NCBI GenBank assembly: GCA_030715195.1
Contig: JAUYVI010000007.1
Location: 310,001 to 374,000, forward strand
Direction: 5' to 3'
Source of the DNA: Dongia sedimenti
GTDB lineage: Bacteria > Pseudomonadota > Alphaproteobacteria > Dongiales > Dongiaceae
DNA length: 64,000 nt
The position numbers were made by a program, and so were the translations under genes. The first letter of the stretch is position 1. Each line of letters starts with the position of its first letter. This document shows positions 34,320-42,716 of this stretch, one piece after another. The notes beneath the pieces are model-generated. The model worked only from the letters and a program-made list of their open reading frames with translations. It did no database searches and was not told where the DNA came from.

Positions 34320-35036
34320 TCATCCGGCGTCGAGCTCGGGATAGTGCCGGAAGATCCCCATCTCGTTGAACGGGATGCGCCGCGGCGAATCCAGATAGGC
34401 GCGGATGCGCGGCCGGGAAGCGACCGCGTCATGCACGCCGGCCACCAGCGGGAATTTCCGCTCGAGCTTCTTCATCGCCTTCGGAAAGGCGTAGCGCAGG
34501 CCGGCCACGATCTGGAACAGCGAGAGGTCGGCATAGGTCGCGCGCGCACCGACCAGATGCTTGCCCTTGCCGGGCTGGTTCGCCTTCAGCACCTGCTCGA
34601 AATAGCCGAGATATTTCGGCGCGCGCTGCGCCAGGAAATCGGCGGCACGGCGCTTCGCCTCCGGCCTCTGGTCCTCGTAATAAAGGCCGCTGGCGATCGG
34701 ATGATGGGTGTCATGGATCTCCACCACCAAATCCGCAATGGTGAGCTGCAACTGATGGGTCCACAGCCGGCCCGCCTCGGTTTTGGGGGCGAGGCCCTCC
34801 TTCTCGCCGAGATAGAGCAGGATGTTGGCGGTCTGGCCGATCAGCAGCTTGCCGGCCTTGAGAAAGGGCGGCGCGAAGCTCGGCGTGCCGCCGCTCTGCA
34901 TCAGCTTCGTCATCTTCGCTTGGCCGCCCTTGCCGCGCGCCACGTCGACATAATCGGCGCCGGCCTCTTCCAGCGCGAGGCGCACGTATTCGCCGCGGCC
35001 CTGGATTCCGTCCCAGTAATAAAGCTCGTAGCGCAT
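34320..35036 (-). CDS. Glutathione S-transferase family protein
   Basis: 238 residues. The N-terminal thioredoxin fold begins MRYELYYWDGIQGRGEYVRLALEEAG, with the SNAIL/TRAIL-type position read as QTANILLYLGEKEGL near 70. The C-terminal helical domain follows, with a typical DLSLFQIVAGLRYAF N-capping segment. It belongs to the group near alpha/mu-class enzymes; the Tyr7 of those classes has a counterpart near the start. The frame stays open upstream into the next gene, but the ATG at 35036 is the only sensible start. It lies 11 bases from the UCA-family gene. Confidence 0.9.
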   Translation of the reverse strand: MRYELYYWDGIQGRGEYVRLALEEAGADYVDVARGKGGQAKMTKLMQSGGTPSFAPPFLKAGKLLIGQTANILLYLGEKEGLAPKTEAGRLWTHQLQLTIADLVVEIHDTHHPIASGLYYEDQRPEAKRRAADFLAQRAPKYLGYFEQVLKANQPGKGKHLVGARATYADLSLFQIVAGLRYAFPKAMKKLERKFPLVAGVHDAVASRPRIRAYLDSPRRIPFNEMGIFRHYPELDAG

Positions 35037-35047
35037 GCGCGTCTCCG

Positions 35048-35647
35048 TCAGCCGAGGATCTGGTAATGCACGTCGTGGATCACGCCCTGCTTGCCGTTGA
35101 TCGGCAGGATGTCCTGCGGGCAGGCCGACATGGCGACGATGCAATCCATCGCCGCGCGCAGCACCACGTAGTCGCCGGGCTTGGAGACCGGCTCGCCCCA
35201 TTGCGTGGCGCCGTCGGCGCCGACCGGTATGTTCATCCAGAGATTGACCGGGCTCGGCACCTCGGGCGGCGTCAGCCCGATCTGCCGCATGCCGGCCATC
35301 AGGTTGTCGGTGCAGTTGTCGTGATACTCCTTGCAGCCCAAGAGGCCGTAGCGATAGTCGTCGCAGGCCGCGATCAGGGTGTCGTGGATGCCGGGCGAGG
35401 TGTCCTCCTCGAGCACGAGGATCGGCCGGCGCCGGTTGGTGTGCAGCGGCTGGCCCTTCTTGGGATAGATCGAGCCCAGGGTCGGGCGCATGTGCTCGAC
35501 CGAGAGGAACTCCTTCAAGTCCTCGGCGCTGAACGCCCAGGTGTCGCAGACCTGGCTGCCATGGGTGTTGATGATCTTGATCGCCTGACCCTTGGTCAGC
35601 CGCGCCGCGCGGCCCTTGCGCGCGGGTACTGTGAAGAGTTCGCTCAT
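35048..35647 (-). CDS. Urea carboxylase-associated (DUF1989) family protein
   Basis: 199 residues. The family pattern is clear: GQAIKIINTHGSQVCDTWAFSAEDLKEFLSVEHMRPTLGSIYP, then ILVLEEDTSPGIHDTLIAACD, YHDNCTDNLMAGM, LWMNIPVG and a metal-site-like SKPGDYVVLRAAMDCIVAMSACPQDILPING. Members occur beside urea carboxylase; recent knowledge connects some to guanidine carboxylase pathways. No carboxylase gene is in the window. Operon with the glutathione S-transferase gene, 11 bases downstream. Confidence 0.88.
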   Translation of the reverse strand: MSELFTVPARKGRAARLTKGQAIKIINTHGSQVCDTWAFSAEDLKEFLSVEHMRPTLGSIYPKKGQPLHTNRRRPILVLEEDTSPGIHDTLIAACDDYRYGLLGCKEYHDNCTDNLMAGMRQIGLTPPEVPSPVNLWMNIPVGADGATQWGEPVSKPGDYVVLRAAMDCIVAMSACPQDILPINGKQGVIHDVHYQILG

Positions 35648-35700
35648 TTTGTCCCCATCGTACTTGGTCCGTTATTCGTCTCGACCTCAGATACAAGCTC

Positions 35701-35787
35701 CGTCATCCCGGGACTTGGTCACGGGATCCACGCCTTCTTTCTTCGAGCCTCAAGGCGTGGATCCCGGCGCCTAGCGCCGGGATGACG
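35701..35787. repeat. REP/BIME-like inverted pair
   Basis: Starts CGTCATCCCGGGACTTGGTC and ends with the complement type CGCCGGGATGACG. The arms are separated by CGCCTT...AAGGCG. Same architecture as the copies at 36606 and 47288. Confidence 0.7.
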
Positions 35788-35798
35788 GAATAAGAATA

Positions 35799-36491
35799 CT
35801 AGCCATTCGCCGGGCGGCGGCCGCCCACTTCGTCGATGTGCTTCAGCATGTCCGCCGGATCCTCGTAGACCCGGTAGGCGCCGGCGCGTTCGAGTTCGTC
35901 CTGGCCGTAGCCGCCGGACAGCAGTCCGATGCCGAGCGCGCTGGCGCGCCGCGCGGCCAGCAAGTCCCAGATCGAATCGCCGACCACGGCGCAATGCTCG
36001 ATCGGCACGTTGATGCGCCGCGCCGCTTCGAGGAAGAGATCGGGATCGGGCTTGGCGTAGCGCACCTGGTCGCGGGTGACGACCGCGGCCTTGTCGACAT
36101 CGACGCCGAGGCGCTCGATGTTCGGCCGCGCCGTCTCCATGCGGCCCGAGGTGGCGATCGCCCAGGGGATGCCGCTCTCGGTGAGATAGGCCAGCAGCTC
36201 CTTGGCGCCGGGCAGCGGCTGCACCAGATGCGAGCGCTGGGTGTAGGCCGCCTTGTGGCGCTCGCGCAGGCGGTCGAGGCGCTCCTGGGTGATGTCGAGC
36301 CCGGTCTCGCGCAGCAGGATGTTGGTGAACAGCCCGCCGCTCATGCCGATCTTGCGGTGGATGCGCCAGACCGAGATCGGAATCCCCTCGGCGGAGAGCG
36401 CGTCGTGCCAGGCGAGGACATGCTCGTAGACGCTGTCCACCAAGGTGCCGTCGAGATCGAACAGGAAAGCGGTTTGCGGCGTATCGACCAT
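35799..36491 (-). CDS. HAD-superfamily phosphatase, phosphoglycolate phosphatase/beta-PGM-like
   Basis: 230 residues with a complete HAD catalytic set: motif I FLFDLDGTLVDS (nucleophile and general acid Asp, residues 11-13), motif II ATSGRME, motif III Lys in RYAKPDPDLFLEA and motif IV VVGDSIWDLLAA. A helical cap lies between residues 15 and 90, typical of subfamily I (GPH/YieH/beta-PGM). Substrate is not determined. It is flanked on both sides by REP-like pairs (35701-35787 and 36606-36694), a sign of a single-gene transcription unit. Confidence 0.9.
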   Translation of the reverse strand: MVDTPQTAFLFDLDGTLVDSVYEHVLAWHDALSAEGIPISVWRIHRKIGMSGGLFTNILLRETGLDITQERLDRLRERHKAAYTQRSHLVQPLPGAKELLAYLTESGIPWAIATSGRMETARPNIERLGVDVDKAAVVTRDQVRYAKPDPDLFLEAARRINVPIEHCAVVGDSIWDLLAARRASALGIGLLSGGYGQDELERAGAYRVYEDPADMLKHIDEVGGRRPANG

Positions 36492-36605
36492 GTGGCGGAG
36501 GCTCCGGGGAAGGGGCGGGAGGGGACGGGCGGAGGCCCATTCGAACGCGATTTTCCGCGCCTGTCACGTGGTATCTCGATGTCGATGCACCGGCGCTTTC
36601 CATTC

Positions 36606-36694
36606 CGTCATCCCCGGACTTGCTCCGGGGATCCACGCCTTTGGAGCGGCGCGAAGATAGGCGTGGATGCCCGGGCCAAGCCCGGGCATGACGG
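36606..36694. repeat. REP/BIME-like inverted pair
   Basis: CCGTCATCCCCGGACTTGCT at one end and GCCCGGGCATGACGG at the other, with internal ATCCACGCC/GGCGTGGAT complements. Between the HAD phosphatase gene start and the small gene at 36751. Confidence 0.7.
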
Positions 36695-36750
36695 ATGAAG
36701 TGAGCACTGCTACTCTCCGCTAGAAATGAAGCTGCAGGGGAGAGGCAGCG

Positions 36751-37086
36751 ATGCAGGACAATCGTTGGCTGGGCTGGGTCGGGCTGATCGTCGCCTTCGC
36801 GATCTTCCAAGCCGTGCGCGCGCTGCTGCGCGGCGCGAACAACCCCAACAGCGGCATGGCGCGGCTCAACGCCGCGGCCGAGCGCATCCTGAAGGAGCGC
36901 GGCGCGACCACGTCCAATCCGATCCCGCGCACCCAATCGCTGAGCAGCAAGGCCACGCGCAGCCCGAACGCGGCGTCGAAGCCGCGGGCCGCCGGGGCGC
37001 TGCTGCCGAAATCCACCACGCCCGCCGTGATCCGCCGCGGTGGGCTGCTGTCCGGCAAGGAGCCGGTGATCCAGCGCCGGCGCTAG
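36751..37086 (+). CDS. Small membrane-anchored protein of unknown function
   Basis: 111 residues. A single membrane segment lies near the N-terminus (WLGWVGLIVAFAIFQAVRALL). The rest is hydrophilic, low complexity and rich in Ser, Thr, Ala, Pro and Lys/Arg, ending in EPVIQRRR. Nothing identifies a family. A ribosome binding site GGGGAGAGG lies nine bases before the ATG, and codon use matches the genome, so I regard it as a real gene. Confidence 0.6.
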   Translation: MQDNRWLGWVGLIVAFAIFQAVRALLRGANNPNSGMARLNAAAERILKERGATTSNPIPRTQSLSSKATRSPNAASKPRAAGALLPKSTTPAVIRRGGLLSGKEPVIQRRR

Positions 37087-37152
37087 CGCCATCGGCCGCC
37101 CCGCGCTACTCTCCGCCCCGGGAGACTGGACGACAGAACTGGGGGAGGGGAC

Positions 37153-37926
37153 ATGACCCGTTTGCGGATGTTGCTGGCTTTGGCGGTCGCGGCCGGATTG
37201 CTCGCGGCCTGCGCCGAGAAGAAGATGGAACCGGAGCCGGCGGCGCCGGCGATGGAGATGGCGCCGGCCGCGGCCTTCGATCCGGCGCTGCTGCCCTCCG
37301 CTGGGGCCAGGGCGATCCTGCTCTCCAGCGAGACCATGCCGGATGGCGGCACGCTCGAGCAGGGCACGCTGGTCACCGGCAAGAGCGGCTGGGCGGTGCA
37401 TGGGGAGAGCGAGGGTGTGACCTGGCGCTACGGCACCTCCGATGCGGGCCAGCTGCGCGTCGCCGGCGAGCCCAACACCGAATGGCAATACATCCAGGTG
37501 CAGCGGAGCTGGGGCGTGCAATGCAAGGCCGAGCCGGGTGCCGATGCGGCGACCGGCCGCACGCCGTGTCTCATCCTGCGCCTCGCCTCGGTCGAGCCCG
37601 GCACCATGGCGACCGGCGGCCTGATGCTCGACGAGCACGTGACCTGCGTGCGCGCCGCGAACACGACCGAGCCCGCGACCATCAGCGTCGATGGCGCGGC
37701 GCCGGTCAGCCTGCCGCAGCCGAGCCTCTGCCTCAGCGGCGCCGACAGCGACGCCTTGCAGAAGGCGATGATCGCCGGCCAGAACGTCGCCATCAGCGCC
37801 GGCTTCTATGCGAACGGTCCGGCCAAGACCATGACGCTGCCGACTCACGGCCTCAAGCAGGCACTGGCGATGCGGAACTGGATCGTCGAGCAGTACAAGG
37901 CCGGCAAGCTCAACGCCATCGACTGA
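37153..37926 (+). CDS. Putative lipoprotein of unknown function
   Basis: 257 residues. The N-terminus is a lipoprotein signal with lipobox LLAAC (Cys near residue 20). After an Ala/Pro/Glu-rich linker comes a domain with several cysteines (VQCKAEPG, RTPCLIL, HVTCVRA, SLCLSG) that could form disulphides in the periplasm. I do not recognise the domain. SD GGGGGAGGGG precedes the ATG. It is 26 bases before a second lipoprotein gene on the same strand, so an operon is likely. Confidence 0.7.
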   Translation: MTRLRMLLALAVAAGLLAACAEKKMEPEPAAPAMEMAPAAAFDPALLPSAGARAILLSSETMPDGGTLEQGTLVTGKSGWAVHGESEGVTWRYGTSDAGQLRVAGEPNTEWQYIQVQRSWGVQCKAEPGADAATGRTPCLILRLASVEPGTMATGGLMLDEHVTCVRAANTTEPATISVDGAAPVSLPQPSLCLSGADSDALQKAMIAGQNVAISAGFYANGPAKTMTLPTHGLKQALAMRNWIVEQYKAGKLNAID

Positions 37927-37952
37927 CCTCTCGGGACTGATCCTCCATCACC

Positions 37953-38357
37953 ATGCACGCCTTCAAACTGATTCCGGCCGCGGCGCTGCTTTGCGCGCTC
38001 GCCGCCTGCGGCTCCGACGACGACGCCGCGGAGACCGAAGCGCCGGCCGCGCCGAAGACTCCGGCCGTCGTCATCTCCAAGGCCGATGCCGACGCGCTCC
38101 GGGCGGAGATCTATCCGCTCTGGAACCCGCCGGCCGAGCCGCCCTGCCACGCGCAGCTCAAGATCCGCATCGACCTCGCCGAGGATGGCAGCGTGGTGCG
38201 GGCCGATGCGAAGCCCGAGCTCGCCTTCGACGATCCCTGCCGCGGCGCGCAGGATGCCGCGATCCGCGCCATCTGGGCGGCGAGCCCGCTCGACGTGCCG
38301 CGCCATCGCGAATGGAACAGCCTCACCCTGATCTTCGACCGCGACGCGCTGATGTGA
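37953..38357 (+). CDS. Lipoprotein with a TolA/TonB C-terminal-like domain
   Basis: 134 residues. The lipobox is LCALAAC (Cys near 19). The following domain (about 50-134) has the pattern of a TolA/TonB C-terminal fold: ALRAEIYPLWNPPAEPP, LKIRIDLAEDGSVVRADA, AQDAAIRAIWAASPLDVPRHREW, LTLIFDRD. There is no membrane helix or stalk as in true TolA. A second gene of the same design is at 40817. Directly follows another lipoprotein gene. Confidence 0.72.
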   Translation: MHAFKLIPAAALLCALAACGSDDDAAETEAPAAPKTPAVVISKADADALRAEIYPLWNPPAEPPCHAQLKIRIDLAEDGSVVRADAKPELAFDDPCRGAQDAAIRAIWAASPLDVPRHREWNSLTLIFDRDALM

Positions 38358-38998
38358 TGCGCGGGCCGCGGGGCCTGCGGCGGCGCCCGGCAGGTGCGAA
38401 CGCGATGGCGATTCTGTCTGCGTCCGGTCTGCGTTGACGGTCTGCGCCGACCTTTACGACCTTGCCCCGGCGCGGCGGCGATTCCGTGCAGCAAGTGCCT
38501 GCACGCACTGGCAAAGTCGGGCGTCGCCGGGGCGAGTGCAATGCTCATCCGGTAAACCTCCCGTCAACCTTGGCGCCGCGGCGGCACGCACCGGCGCGAA
38601 TCTGATTTCGTCTACGTCCCGTCAACGTCGACGGTTTGCGCCGACCCTGACGCGCTTGTCCCGGCGCAGCGGCGTTTCCGTGGATCAAGTGCTTGCACGC
38701 GCAAGCAAAGTCAGGAGGCGGCGGGGCGAAAGCATTGTTCATTCGGTCGGGGTCCTGTCGGGGTTGCAGCGGGCGGTGGACACAGACGGCGTTGTCGGAC
38801 CTGGCCGCGTCCGGTTGAACGGCGCGGGGCAACGGGGATGTTTCGAACCGGTTCGAGCCCGGTGCAACGGGCCGGCGATCCGCTCGGGACTGAGAGGTCT
38901 ACAACCAGGAAAGTGTACCATATTTGTTCCAAAACATCTAGGCTGCCTGCGCCGCGGCGGCAGCCGAGGCGTGTGTTCACCGATGTCCTGAATTCAGC
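38358..38998. other. Long non-coding stretch with repeats
   Basis: Apart from the repeat units at 38414-38747 and a palindromic CGAACCGGTTCG near 38844, nothing gene-like with a start signal was found here. Confidence 0.45.
38414..38747. repeat. Two-unit 194-bp tandem repeat
   Basis: Unit A (38436-38552) and unit B (38630-38747) start GACGGTYTGCGCCGACC and run in parallel with roughly four in five bases the same. The period is 194 bases. The lead-in at 38414-38435 is an exact 22-base inverse copy of 23189-23210. Both units have a minus-strand open frame that begins with Met and keeps similar residues (PDFA-AC-HL-HG-AAAPGQ). Confidence 0.65.
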
Positions 38999-39529
38999 AT
39001 GATCACCGTTGCCGCCGGCACGCCGGACGACTTCCACGACGCCAACGCCTTCGTCGCCGCCGCGATCCGTGACGCGTTCTATCGCCCCGATCTCACGCCG
39101 GAGCAGGTCGCGGAGAACGAACGCATCGTCGGGGTCGCCGAGCGCACCGCCTGCGAGGCGGTCGATCACCCGCACCGCGCGGTGTTCGTCGCCAAGGACG
39201 GCGGAATTCTCGCCGGCTTCGTGATCGTCGACCGCAGTCCAGCATCCGGTCGTCCAGGCGACCGCGGTGATGCCGCGATGCCGGAGATCGACTGGCTGAT
39301 CGTGGCGCCGGACTATCAGGGCAAAGGCGTCGCCGGCCGCTTGATGGAGCAGGCGCTGGACTGGATCGGCGCCGGCGTGCCGGTGCAGCTCGGCGTCATC
39401 CACTTCAACGCCCGCGCGATCGCCTTCTACAAGAAGTGGGGGTTCGCGGATACCGGGCGGATCGTGGGGCGGCACAAGATACCGCGTCGGCTGATGGTGC
39501 GGGCAGTTACTTCAGCGAGCATGGCGTAA
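38999..39529 (+). CDS. GNAT family N-acetyltransferase
   Basis: 176 residues. Acetyl-CoA motif A appears as WLIVAPDYQGKGVAGRLMEQALDWI (about 100-124) and motif B as LGVIHFNARAIAFYKKWGFADTG. The C-terminal tail GRHKIPRRLMVRAV is notable because fragments encoding GRHQIPQRLMVR and RIPQRLM occur at 41316 and 40696 without a complete gene. Substrate is unknown. It begins 3 bases after ATTCAGC with no clear SD. Confidence 0.85.
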   Translation: MITVAAGTPDDFHDANAFVAAAIRDAFYRPDLTPEQVAENERIVGVAERTACEAVDHPHRAVFVAKDGGILAGFVIVDRSPASGRPGDRGDAAMPEIDWLIVAPDYQGKGVAGRLMEQALDWIGAGVPVQLGVIHFNARAIAFYKKWGFADTGRIVGRHKIPRRLMVRAVTSASMA

Positions 39530-39642
39530 GGGGTGCCAGCTCGAGGTGAGTGAAGGGTGCTGCACGGTTGCAGTTGTGATTCCCGTTGATTCGTTTTGGT
39601 TGCAAGTTCAATGTCGGAACGTGCTCTAGGGGGAGAGGGCAA

Positions 39643-40683
39643 ATGCGGGCGATATCGCTGTTGGCAGTTTTGTTTTTCGCGTCGGTAGCGCAGGCGAGAG
39701 CGGAGTTCTTCGACACGAGGCATGTTGCCGGATGGGAGATCTCAGCGTTTCGGAGCGACGACGGTATTTTCACAGGCTGTCTCGTCTCTGCCGAGTACAA
39801 GAGTGGCATCGAGCTCGATTTCTTTATCAATCGCGCATTTGATTGGGAGATGTGGCTCTGGCATACCGACTGGCGACTGACGAACGGCGCACACTATGAT
39901 CTCGCCGTGTCTTTCGATGGCGGAAGCAATCTCGCCGTCAGCGGCAGAGCCAACGAGGACAATATGGTCATCGTACCCCTCGACGGCGCCCTCTTCGGGC
40001 GGTTCAAGGCGGCCAGGCTGCTGCGGGTCCACGCAGCGAGCGGCCCGATGGAATTCTATCTGGACGGCTCCAGCCGCGCGCTCAGCGCGGGCCTCGATTG
40101 CACGAAACGTTGGGCAGGCGACGCGCCGACGAACCCAACCGATCCCTTCTCGGGAGGGTCCGCCGCCAACCCAAGCGATCCGTTCTCGCCGCCCGCGCGA
40201 TCGCAGAATCCATCGGCTTCGCGCGGCGAGGCCGAAGTCATTCCGCTGCTGACCGGAATTCTGAAAGCCGCAGGGATCGATGATTATACCTTCTTGCCGA
40301 GCGCCGAGAAGGATCGCTCGCTGGCCGGGTTTGATGCCGCCTGGGAGGCCGATGGCGTCATCGGCGGCATGTCGGTATTGCCGGACGCGACGTTCGAACA
40401 CCTGAGTGGCCTCATGTCCGATCTCACGGGAGCCACTGCGAAGGACTGCGGCGGCAAGTTTGCGTCGTACATGCCGGCGGAGAATACCAGCCCGCCGGTG
40501 CTGCGAAGGCTGGTTGTCGCCTGCAGCGGGGCAGGCGAAGACTGGGAGGGCCACTACGTTCTTCTGAACCGGACCACGGGTGGGGCGTACTTGCTGCTGG
40601 TCACCAGTGATCTGCGGTCAGACGGCGTAAGCCCGGCACGGGACGCCGATGAAAGGATTATCCGCGCGGTTCTGCGAAAGTAG
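39643..40683 (+). CDS. Secreted protein of unknown function
   Basis: 346 residues from the ATG at 39643, which follows GGGGGAGAGGG. A signal peptide (ISLLAVLFFASVAQARA) is followed by an invasion-associated-locus-like beta domain (FDTRHVAGWEISAFRSDDG, FDGGSNLAVSGRA). A linker of Pro/Ser/Asn repeats (about 155-190) contains twice FSGGSAANPSDP-like sequence. A second domain (about 195-345) begins EVIPLLTGILKAAGI. I do not know the family. Some ATGs lie upstream but give no signal peptide. Confidence 0.72.
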   Translation: MRAISLLAVLFFASVAQARAEFFDTRHVAGWEISAFRSDDGIFTGCLVSAEYKSGIELDFFINRAFDWEMWLWHTDWRLTNGAHYDLAVSFDGGSNLAVSGRANEDNMVIVPLDGALFGRFKAARLLRVHAASGPMEFYLDGSSRALSAGLDCTKRWAGDAPTNPTDPFSGGSAANPSDPFSPPARSQNPSASRGEAEVIPLLTGILKAAGIDDYTFLPSAEKDRSLAGFDAAWEADGVIGGMSVLPDATFEHLSGLMSDLTGATAKDCGGKFASYMPAENTSPPVLRRLVVACSGAGEDWEGHYVLLNRTTGGAYLLLVTSDLRSDGVSPARDADERIIRAVLRK

Positions 40684-40695
40684 CGCGCCGGCTTC

Positions 40696-40718
40696 GGATA
40701 CCGCAGCGGCTGATGATC
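40696..40718 (+). repeat. Fragment copy of the GNAT 3' tail (short)
   Basis: GGATACCGCAGCGGCTGATGATC resembles 39477-39500 of the GNAT gene (IPRRLM segment) and 41328-41350. Confidence 0.45.
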
Positions 40719-40816
40719 CCGCCTAGCCGGAGACGGACCCCCGCGGATGCGGCTTGCGCGCCGGCGACTCCCGGTCGAGACTGGGCCGCCATCCGCAACC
40801 GCGCGAGATCCGGACC

Positions 40817-41221
40817 ATGCCGCAACGCCTCCCGATCACCCTGGCTTCGTTTGCCTGGCTCTCCGCCTGCGCTGCGAGCGATGACGGCGCGCCGAAATCG
40901 GACACGTTCGACGGCGGCGTCACCGTGGCGATCGACGACCTGGGAGCGGCCACCGCCTTGCGCCAGCAGGTCGAGGCCAACTGGAACATCCCCGGCGGCA
41001 ACGGCTGCCGCGAGACGATCGTGCTGCGCGCCACGGTCGCCGCCGACGGCACCGTGCAGCACATCGCGCCGGTCGGCGCCCTCCCGGCCGGAAAGTCCTG
41101 CCGCACCCTCGCCGAGACCGCGTTCCGCGCGCTCGAAGCCTCAAGCCCGCTCAACTTCCCCCCGGACAACCAGCCACCGACGGTGGACTTCTCGTTCAGG
41201 CTGCCGGACTGGGTGGATTGA
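40817..41221 (+). CDS. Small secreted protein with a TolA/TonB C-terminal-like domain
   Basis: 134 residues. The start MPQRLPITLASFAWLSACAAS looks like a short lipoprotein signal (lipobox LSAC). The remaining domain keeps the pattern of the gene at 37953: ALRQQVEANWNIPGGNGC, IVLRATVAADGTVQHI, AETAFRALEASSPLNFP, VDFSFRLPD. The two genes are likely paralogues. The frame is open 21 codons upstream, but the signal requires the ATG at 40817. Confidence 0.7.
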   Translation: MPQRLPITLASFAWLSACAASDDGAPKSDTFDGGVTVAIDDLGAATALRQQVEANWNIPGGNGCRETIVLRATVAADGTVQHIAPVGALPAGKSCRTLAETAFRALEASSPLNFPPDNQPPTVDFSFRLPDWVD

Positions 41222-41315
41222 CGTCGGCTGGTGCTGCGCCGGGCGCGGGGGCGACCTGGATCCGCCCACGCGGAGGGTTCCTCACCGACGCTCAGGCTTC
41301 GGCGGGACACGCCGT

Positions 41316-41355
41316 GGGCGGCATCAGATACCGCAGCGGTTGATGGTGCGGACGG
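41316..41355 (+). repeat. Fragment copy of the GNAT 3' tail (long)
   Basis: In one frame this encodes GRHQIPQRLMVRT, against GRHKIPRRLMVRA at the end of the GNAT gene at 39463-39506. No GNAT body precedes it. Confidence 0.5.
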
Positions 41356-41468
41356 CCGGTGCCGGTTGATCGCGGCGGGTTGTGGCGGAAATATTATGTC
41401 TCCGGGGTCGCCCGCCATCAGCCGAAATTCGTGTCCCCGGAGCGTAAGTTGCTGTGACGCGGTTCGAT

Positions 41469-42518
41469 TTAGTGCCCGAAGAGATTGCCGGCGGCCGTGC
41501 GGGTCGCGCTGATATTGATATCAGCAGGCGCTGTAACCGATGGTGGCGCGGAGACGTTAGCAGATGTTTCCACTTCAGATTCTTCATGGTCCGGCGCGGC
41601 AGAAGCGGGTGCGACCATGTACACGCTCTCTTCCCAGTGGGCTCCCAGATCTGCCGCCCTTGTCGTGATGGGTTCGAGCAAATCCTCGTACTCGGGCGCA
41701 AGTGGCGCTATGCATTTCGCGAACACCGCAGGGGGGTCGGATTGCAGTTCAGCGGCGGCAGCGACGGCAAGGGCCGCAGATTCATGCACGAGGCCTCTGG
41801 CAAATCTCGGCGAGAAATCGCCCGATATGGAGCTCTGAGCAGAATAGACGGCTTGGCCCATCATCTGCATCGCTCTTTGCAGCGCCAACACCGTCTCACG
41901 GGAATCGTCGGCCTGTGCCGAATTGTTGCCCCGCAGATTCTGGCGCAGCGTGGTGTCCATTGCGTTCACCTTGGCGGCAAAATGGTCGAACTCTGTCGCC
42001 ACCGTTTCGAGGCTGGCTCTCTGGCCTTCACTGGTTTTCATTTGGAGCAGATCGCGCAGGGTGCGGGCGAAAGCGCAGATGGGATAGACCATCTGTCGCG
42101 CGAGATCTCTGCCGTCACGGGAAAAAGAGGCGGCGATGTCATCGGGTTGGGGGCCCTTTGGTGCGAGTTGTTGGGCGCTCTCGGCGGGTGTGGCCGCCCC
42201 GGTGGGAAAATTGAAGTTCGGACTGACTTCGACATTGACGCTCGGGCTTGCGTTGGCAGTTGCAGTGGTGCCTGGACTGGTCGGCGGCGAGGGAACGGCA
42301 GCAGCAGGCATGCGCTCCTCCGGCGTGTACAGTACGGATGCCGATGAAATGCCCTCAAGATAGGGTTGTGTCGGGTCGCGCGAGAGACTGACCACATAGG
42401 CGATCCCGCCGCCGGCGGCCGTGAACAACGGTAGCGCCAGAAGCGCCAACTTGATCCATCTCACTGTTCTGGCCGGCGTCAGCCCCACGCAGCAGTCTCC
42501 TCTCGCGGCCCCGTTCAT
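41469..42518 (-). CDS. Membrane-anchored protein of unknown function
   Basis: 349 residues. One N-terminal membrane segment (WIKLALLALPLFTAAGGGIAYVV) is followed by a Pro/Ala/Ser/Thr-rich linker (about 65-115), then a helical periplasmic domain (about 125-290: ARQMVYPICAFARTLRDLLQM, FDHFAAKVNAMDTTLRQNLRG, LALQRAMQMMGQAVYSAQ). The C-terminus is again low complexity. I do not recognise a family. Isolated gene on the minus strand; it belongs to the accessory region. Confidence 0.65.
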   Translation of the reverse strand: MNGAARGDCCVGLTPARTVRWIKLALLALPLFTAAGGGIAYVVSLSRDPTQPYLEGISSASVLYTPEERMPAAAVPSPPTSPGTTATANASPSVNVEVSPNFNFPTGAATPAESAQQLAPKGPQPDDIAASFSRDGRDLARQMVYPICAFARTLRDLLQMKTSEGQRASLETVATEFDHFAAKVNAMDTTLRQNLRGNNSAQADDSRETVLALQRAMQMMGQAVYSAQSSISGDFSPRFARGLVHESAALAVAAAAELQSDPPAVFAKCIAPLAPEYEDLLEPITTRAADLGAHWEESVYMVAPASAAPDHEESEVETSANVSAPPSVTAPADINISATRTAAGNLFGH

Positions 42519-42716
42519 ATTGCAGCGCGATCAACGCAGAGTTGTCAAGACCGCTTGCCCCGGTTCCGGCATGAACCGATTTGCAAAGCGCATAGAGGAT
42601 CGTCCGCGCAAGCCACCACCGAACCGCTCCGCCGAGCACGGGAGCGGCACCAGAACCACGGCACGCAAAGGCTGAACGCAGGCCGGTCGCCGACCGGTCC
42701 TGGCCTGCCAACGTCT

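Noticed and set aside
38844-38870. GGTTCGAGCCC resembling a tRNA T-arm
   Set aside because: No acceptor stem, anticodon arm or CCA end can be paired around it; part of a CGAACCGGTTCG palindrome.
42555-42716. N-terminal extension of the HNH remnant frame
   Set aside because: The sequence upstream of DLLDTVHI does not resemble any part of the nuclease family; it is likely chance open frame.
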